The position numbers and the translations under genes are program-made. A DNA stretch of 18,630 nt from Pseudomonadota bacterium (GTDB lineage Bacteria; Myxococcota_A; Polyangia; Haliangiales; Haliangiaceae): the NCBI GenBank assembly GCA_023386455.1, contig JAEWJO010000551.1:1-18630 (forward strand), written 5' to 3'. Positions 14,883 through 18,630 of this stretch are shown one piece after another (position 1 is the first letter of the stretch; each line of letters opens with the position of its first letter). Below the pieces are notes generated by a model, which did not search any database, was not told the DNA's origin, and saw only the letters and a program-made list of their open reading frames with translations.

Positions 14883-16853
14883 TCAGCGTCGCGCTGCGCG
14901 GAGCAGCGACGCGACGATGCCCTCGGGTGCCGTCGTCTCGAAGTACGCGACGTCGGCGACGATCACGAGCTTGCCGCGGGCGCGCGAGATGCTGACGTTC
15001 AAGAGGTTCGGTGCGTCGGCGAGGAGCGCGCTCTGGCGCATCGGCGGTGCGTCGACGAGATCGAGGATCACGACATCGCACTCGCGGCCCTGGAACCGAT
15101 GGATCGTGCTGCACTCGACGGCGTCGGCGATGCCCTTCGCCGCGAGCCGCCGGCGGAGCTCCGCCGCGTGCGCTGCATAAGGCGTGATCGCCGCGACCGA
15201 GGCCGTGCCACCGCGTACCGCCTCGAGCGCGAGGTCGGCGGTGAGCTCGGCCGATGCGGGATTGACGCGCGAGCTGCCGGTTGCCGCGCGCTGGCACGTC
15301 GTCCGGCCCTCGGTGTCGACGACGACGAGCGGCGCGCCCGCGAACGGTGGCCTCGCCGTGATCGCCGCGAGCGCGGCCGGCTCGGCGCGATGGACGAGCC
15401 GGCCCCCGTAGAACACGCCGCCGACGAGCGTGCCGATCGCCGGATGCATGCGGTACTGCGCCTGCAGCATCGCGACGAGCTCCGAGCGCTCGGGGTCGGG
15501 GACGGTGACCTCGAAGATCGTGCGCCCGATCGCGCGGCGGACGCGCTCGTCGTCGGACTGGACGATCGGCGGCAGCTGGCGAGGGTCGCCGACGACGATC
15601 GCCCGCTCGCGGCACAGGCACGCCGCGTGGAACAGCGGCGGCAGCGTCGCCATGCCGGCCTCCTCGGCGATCAGCACGTCGAACCGCTCGGCCGCGACGA
15701 GCGGCGACAGGTACGCGTTCGTCAGCGTGCACATCACGAGCCTGGCCTCGCGGGCGAGCCGCGCCTCGAGCTCGCGGGCCGCCGCGGCGCTGATGGTGAG
15801 GCGCGCCCGTGCGAGCTCGATGACGCGGGCGAGGCGTGTCGCGCGCTGCTCGATCGCGCGACGCTGCGCGTGTGGATCGAGCGTCGCGATCGTCTCGGCG
15901 CGGCCCGTGAACACCGGCGCGAGCACGTTCGCGCGCAAGCTCGCCGGTGGCTCTGCAAACAGCGAGCGCTGCGGTGCGACGACCTCGGCGAGCTGGTCGA
16001 GCAGCGCGCGCGCGTAGCGGAGCTCCTCGGCCGCCACGGCGATCCGTGCCCTGAGCCGGTCCCGATCGGCGCGGTGACGGCTGTCGAGGCGATCGACGAT
16101 GTCGGCGAGCTCGGCGCCGTACGTCTCGGCGTCGCTGCGGCCGAGACGGATCGTCGTGCCGGCCTCGACCGACGCCGCGAACCACGGCCTCCTGGCGAGC
16201 CGGCCGAGTGCCTGATCGATCGCCGCATTCGTCGTCGACACGAGCAGGATGCGCTTGTCCTGTGCGAGCAGCTCCTCGATCACGCTCGCGAGCGTGACCG
16301 TCTTGCCGGTGCCGGGAGGTCCCCACAGGAATGCGAGCGTGCTGTCGCTGCAGAGCTGGACGGCCGCGCGCTGGCTCTCGTCGAGCGTCGCGTGCTCGCC
16401 GCGGAGCGCCGTCGCTGCGCGCGCGGGTGGCTCCTTGCCGAACAGCATCAGCGCGGTCGCGACGTGGTGCGTACCCGTGTGGATCGCATCGAGCGCCTGC
16501 ACCATGCGCTCGTAGAGGAACCACGGTGCGAGCCCCAGCGAGATCGGTGCGGTCGCGTGATCGATCGGCGGCGCGGTCGCGATCGTGATCCGGTGGCCCT
16601 CGACTCGCTCGATCGTCGCGCGCTGGACACCGCGGGCGGTGCGCAGCGTGCACGCGGTGCCCGCGGTGAGCGCCTCGCGCGCGAGCACGTCGAACGCGTA
16701 GCGGCCACCACCGAGATCCTCGCCCCTCGACAGGGCCGCCTCGGCGACGGGCGACGAGGCCTGCATCGCGGCGACCTCGCCCTCGATTCCACGCTTGAAT
16801 GCCGCGACGAACCGCGCCGCGAGCTCGGCATCCTGCGGCGTGGGCTCGCGCAT
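14883..16853 (-). CDS. Superfamily 1B (Upf1-like) DNA/RNA helicase
   Basis: A 656-aa ATPase of the AAA_11/AAA_12 (Upf1/IGHMBP2-like) class. Motifs in order: Q-motif TLDESQRAAV (156-165), Walker A GPPGTGKT (178-185), STTNAAID (206-213), Walker B variant EEAG (397-400), GDPRQLPP (422-429), QYRMHP (466-471), a late STIHRFQGRECD block and NVSISRARGKL. An N-terminal about 150-residue beta-rich region precedes the core. A long charged helical insertion (about 250-370) resembles the stalk of SF1B enzymes. No nuclease domain is fused. It should unwind DNA or RNA 5'-3' with ATP; the substrate is unknown. ATG 16853 follows a GGAG at a rather long 11-nt spacing. It is divergent from the esterase-like gene across 119 bp. 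Confidence 0.92.
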   Translation of the reverse strand: MREPTPQDAELAARFVAAFKRGIEGEVAAMQASSPVAEAALSRGEDLGGGRYAFDVLAREALTAGTACTLRTARGVQRATIERVEGHRITIATAPPIDHATAPISLGLAPWFLYERMVQALDAIHTGTHHVATALMLFGKEPPARAATALRGEHATLDESQRAAVQLCSDSTLAFLWGPPGTGKTVTLASVIEELLAQDKRILLVSTTNAAIDQALGRLARRPWFAASVEAGTTIRLGRSDAETYGAELADIVDRLDSRHRADRDRLRARIAVAAEELRYARALLDQLAEVVAPQRSLFAEPPASLRANVLAPVFTGRAETIATLDPHAQRRAIEQRATRLARVIELARARLTISAAAARELEARLAREARLVMCTLTNAYLSPLVAAERFDVLIAEEAGMATLPPLFHAACLCRERAIVVGDPRQLPPIVQSDDERVRRAIGRTIFEVTVPDPERSELVAMLQAQYRMHPAIGTLVGGVFYGGRLVHRAEPAALAAITARPPFAGAPLVVVDTEGRTTCQRAATGSSRVNPASAELTADLALEAVRGGTASVAAITPYAAHAAELRRRLAAKGIADAVECSTIHRFQGRECDVVILDLVDAPPMRQSALLADAPNLLNVSISRARGKLVIVADVAYFETTAPEGIVASLLRAARR

Positions 16854-16972
16854 CCGGCGATGATCTCCGAGTCGCTCGCGCGAATCGGCCCTCGCGGTGC
16901 AAAAGTTCGCTCGGGATCTCGTCGCGCGTGCACTCTCGGGGGCGCGGCACGTCGGTTGCTCCACCGATCAGC
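16854..16972. other. Divergent intergenic region, helicase / esterase-like genes
   Basis: These 119 bp must contain the promoters of both divergent genes. The only lower-GC patch is GCAAAAGTT around 16910. I could not find a -35/-10 pair with acceptable spacing, nor a strong inverted repeat. The esterase-like ATG has no clear ribosome binding site. Confidence 0.5.
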
Positions 16973-18316
16973 ATGGCCAGCGAATCGATTCTCGCTCAAG
17001 CGATCGCCGAGCAGGCAACGCCGATGGTCGGCGACACGCGCGACTTCGATCTGCTCCTCGATCGGATCGGAGATGCTCGCTTCGTCCTGCTCGGCGAGGC
17101 GACGCACGGTACCCACGACTTCTACAGGATCCGCGCAGAGGTCACGAAACGGCTGATCAACGAGAAGGGCTTCGCGGCGATCGCCGCGGAGGCAGACTGG
17201 CCGGATGCGTACCGCGTCAATCGCTTCGTGCGCGGCGTCGGTCGCGACATCGACTCGGTCGACGCGCTCGGCGACTTCCAGCGGTTCCCGCAGTGGATGT
17301 GGCGAAACGCCGACATGCTCGACCTCGTCGGCTGGCTTCGCAACCACAACGAGATGATCGAGGACGCCTCGCATCGCGTCGGCTTCTACGGGCTCGACCT
17401 GTACTCGCTCCACGCGTCGATGGCCTCGGTGCTGACGTACCTCGACAAGCGAGACCCCGAGGCCGCACGCGAGGCGAGGCGGCGCTACGCGTGCTTCGAC
17501 GCGTTCGGCGGCGAGCCGCAGGACTACGGTCAGGCGGTGTCGATCGGCGCCGCATCGGGATGCGAGGACGAGGCAATCGCACAGCTCGTCGAGCTATTGA
17601 AGCATCGGAGCGAGCTGCTCGCGCGCGACGGGACGATGGCCGAGGACGCGCAGTTCGAGGCGGAGCAGAACGCGCGCGTCGTCGCGAGAGCCGAGGAGTA
17701 CTACCGGATGATGTACTTCCGCGGTGTGTCGACATGGAACCTGCGCGACACGCACATGACCGACACGCTCGATGCGCTCTCTGCACACCTGGAGCGGCTC
17801 GGCCGCGCGGGCAAGATCATCGTGTGGGCGCACAACTCGCACGTCGGGGACTCCGAGGCGATGGCACATCGCCGCGAACGCGCCGAGATCACGATCGGCC
17901 ATCTCTGCCGCGACCGCCACCCGGGCGACACCGTGCTCGTCGGGTTCACGACCTACGACGGTACGGTGACGGCCGCGTCCGACTGGGGAGGGCCGGGCGA
18001 GCGCAAGATCGTGCGGCCGGCGATCGCGAACAGCTACGAGCTGCTGTTCCACCGCACGAACCTGCCGAGCTTCTTGCTCCTGATGTCGGACCTCGGCGAG
18101 CTGACCTCGGCACTGCACGAGCCGCGGCTCGAGCGCGCGATCGGCGTCGTGTACCGGCCACAGTCGGAGCGGTGGAGTCACTACTTCGACGTCCGGATCG
18201 CGGACCAGCTCGACGCCGTCATCCACGTCGACCACACGCGTGCCCTCGAGCCGCTCGAGCGGACGTCGCTGTGGGACCGCGGCGAGCTGCCCGAGACGTA
18301 TCCGACCGGGTTCTAG
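16973..18316 (+). CDS. Erythromycin esterase (EreA/EreB) family protein
   Basis: A 447-aa protein of the erythromycin-esterase-like family. Characterised members hydrolyse the macrolide lactone, but most environmental relatives have unknown substrates. Conserved blocks are LLGEATHGTHDFYRIRAEVT (40-59; E42, H45), AAEADWPDAYRVNRFVRG (71-88; E73), FYGLDLYSLHASM (138-150), STWNLRDTHM (253-262) and IIVWAHNSHVGD (282-293; H287, H290). E42, H45, E73 and H287 lie at nearly the same positions as E43, H46, E74 and H288 of EreB, so the active site looks intact. No signal peptide is seen; it is probably cytoplasmic. Real macrolide resistance cannot be inferred from sequence alone. The stop TAG shares CTAG with the convergent flavoprotein gene. 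Confidence 0.9.
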   Translation: MASESILAQAIAEQATPMVGDTRDFDLLLDRIGDARFVLLGEATHGTHDFYRIRAEVTKRLINEKGFAAIAAEADWPDAYRVNRFVRGVGRDIDSVDALGDFQRFPQWMWRNADMLDLVGWLRNHNEMIEDASHRVGFYGLDLYSLHASMASVLTYLDKRDPEAAREARRRYACFDAFGGEPQDYGQAVSIGAASGCEDEAIAQLVELLKHRSELLARDGTMAEDAQFEAEQNARVVARAEEYYRMMYFRGVSTWNLRDTHMTDTLDALSAHLERLGRAGKIIVWAHNSHVGDSEAMAHRRERAEITIGHLCRDRHPGDTVLVGFTTYDGTVTAASDWGGPGERKIVRPAIANSYELLFHRTNLPSFLLLMSDLGELTSALHEPRLERAIGVVYRPQSERWSHYFDVRIADQLDAVIHVDHTRALEPLERTSLWDRGELPETYPTGF

Positions 18317-18630
18317 GTCAGGCCGAACACGAGCGAGCGATGCGCCGACATGCCGGCGCGCGTTCCATCGGCGACCGCGAACGCGACAGCGGGCATCGGT
18401 ACCGCGACGTCGCCACACGCGAACACGCCGGGCACCGTCGTCTGCTTGATCGCATCGGTCTTGTAGTACGCGCCGAGCGGACCCTGCTCGAGCTCGCAGC
18501 CGAGCTGTGCCGCGAACGGCTCCGCGATGCGGCCGTGCGGATGCACGAAGAGCCCCGCGAGCTCGAGCGTCCGTCCGCCGGCGAGCTCGACGGCGACGCG
18601 CTCGCCGGGCAAGCCGCGCACGCGGACGAC
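18313..18630 (-). CDS. Thioredoxin-reductase-like FAD/NAD(P) oxidoreductase, C-terminal part (5' end outside window)
   Basis: About 105 codons of the C-terminal end are present, and the frame is open at the window edge. The block TTVPGVFACGDVAVP, followed by a VAFAVADGTRAGMSAHRSL segment, is the FAD-binding ending of the thioredoxin-reductase-like pyridine nucleotide-disulfide oxidoreductase family. The preceding GLFVHPHGRIAEPFAAQLGCEL fits the end of the NAD(P) subdomain returning to the FAD domain. The redox-active CxxC, if any, would lie upstream, so the exact subtype cannot be told. It is convergent with the esterase-like gene and shares a CTAG stop overlap. Confidence 0.85.
   Translation of the reverse strand, partial: VVRVRGLPGERVAVELAGGRTLELAGLFVHPHGRIAEPFAAQLGCELEQGPLGAYYKTDAIKQTTVPGVFACGDVAVPMPAVAFAVADGTRAGMSAHRSLVFGLT

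Noticed and set aside
15661..15675. Helicase motif II reading EEAG instead of DEAG as a possible inactivating change
   Set aside because: An EEA variant is common in Upf1/NFX1-like SF1B helicases, and all other motifs are intact.
397..16000. Many short G/C-rich inverted repeats inside genes
   Set aside because: They are expected by chance and from codon bias at about 70% GC. Only those in intergenic or start-codon positions were kept.
13384..16974. 1196-codon minus-strand frame that would fuse the helicase region to the LMF-like protein
   Set aside because: Only the C-terminal part (from about 14817) is a real protein. The upstream part is the wrong frame of the helicase gene (Arg-rich, no motifs), so no fusion gene is called.
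14511..17156. 881-codon plus-strand frame opposite the helicase and LMF genes
   Set aside because: Arg/Glu-rich shadow. The minus strand carries all the helicase motifs in order.

Overview
The window is gene-dense and very GC-rich, with strong G/C preference at third codon positions. It most resembles a chromosomal segment of a Myxococcota (myxobacterial, delta-proteobacterial) genome. Reasons for that placement are a CheA-receiver fusion like FrzE, heavy use of receiver domains, a PilZ protein, and a lipoprotein whose lipobox is followed by CDRVFGL. This placement is inference from gene content; there is no rRNA or other marker.

Layout. (1) Positions 2-4523, plus strand: a signalling operon of truncated CheA-REC, CheB and a REC-REC-REC histidine kinase, joined by stop/start overlaps. 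The first 22 codons look like an IS630-family transposase helix-turn-helix read in frame into CheA. (2) Positions 4557-8034, plus strand: an envelope-glycan-like cassette of a CelD/BcsL-type acetyltransferase, a JmjC/cupin-like putative 2-oxoglutarate oxygenase and a 487-aa flippase, with almost no space between genes. Only 33 bp without a visible terminator separate (1) from (2), so they may be co-transcribed. (3) Positions 8009-8954: a minus-strand PilZ (c-di-GMP) protein divergent from a small degenerate receiver, with inverted repeats between them. (4) Positions 9004-11208: an orphan molybdopterin oxidoreductase with a 4Fe-4S motif. (5) Positions 11205-12447, minus strand: a beta-propeller lipoprotein and a DUF4260 membrane protein. 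(6) Positions 12518-13396: a LysR regulator divergent from DUF4260, with a good sigma70-like promoter so close to its ATG that a leaderless mRNA is predicted. (7) Positions 13384-16853, minus strand: a lipase-maturation-factor-like membrane protein and an SF1B helicase. (8) Positions 16973-18316: an erythromycin-esterase-family protein. (9) Positions 18313-18630, minus strand: the C-terminal end of a thioredoxin-reductase-like flavoprotein.

How the genes may work together. The left half joins a chemosensory core (CheA/CheB), a multi-receiver kinase, surface-polysaccharide functions and a c-di-GMP effector. This fits a non-flagellar chemosensory pathway controlling the cell surface, as known in myxobacteria, but no MCP, CheW or CheR lies inside the window. 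The right half looks like unrelated housekeeping and stress genes. All four convergent gene pairs overlap tail to tail (26, 4, 13 and 4 bp), two of them on a shared CTAG. I saw no tRNA, rRNA, CRISPR array, riboswitch, complete mobile element or convincing intrinsic terminator. No gap between genes exceeds about 175 bp.
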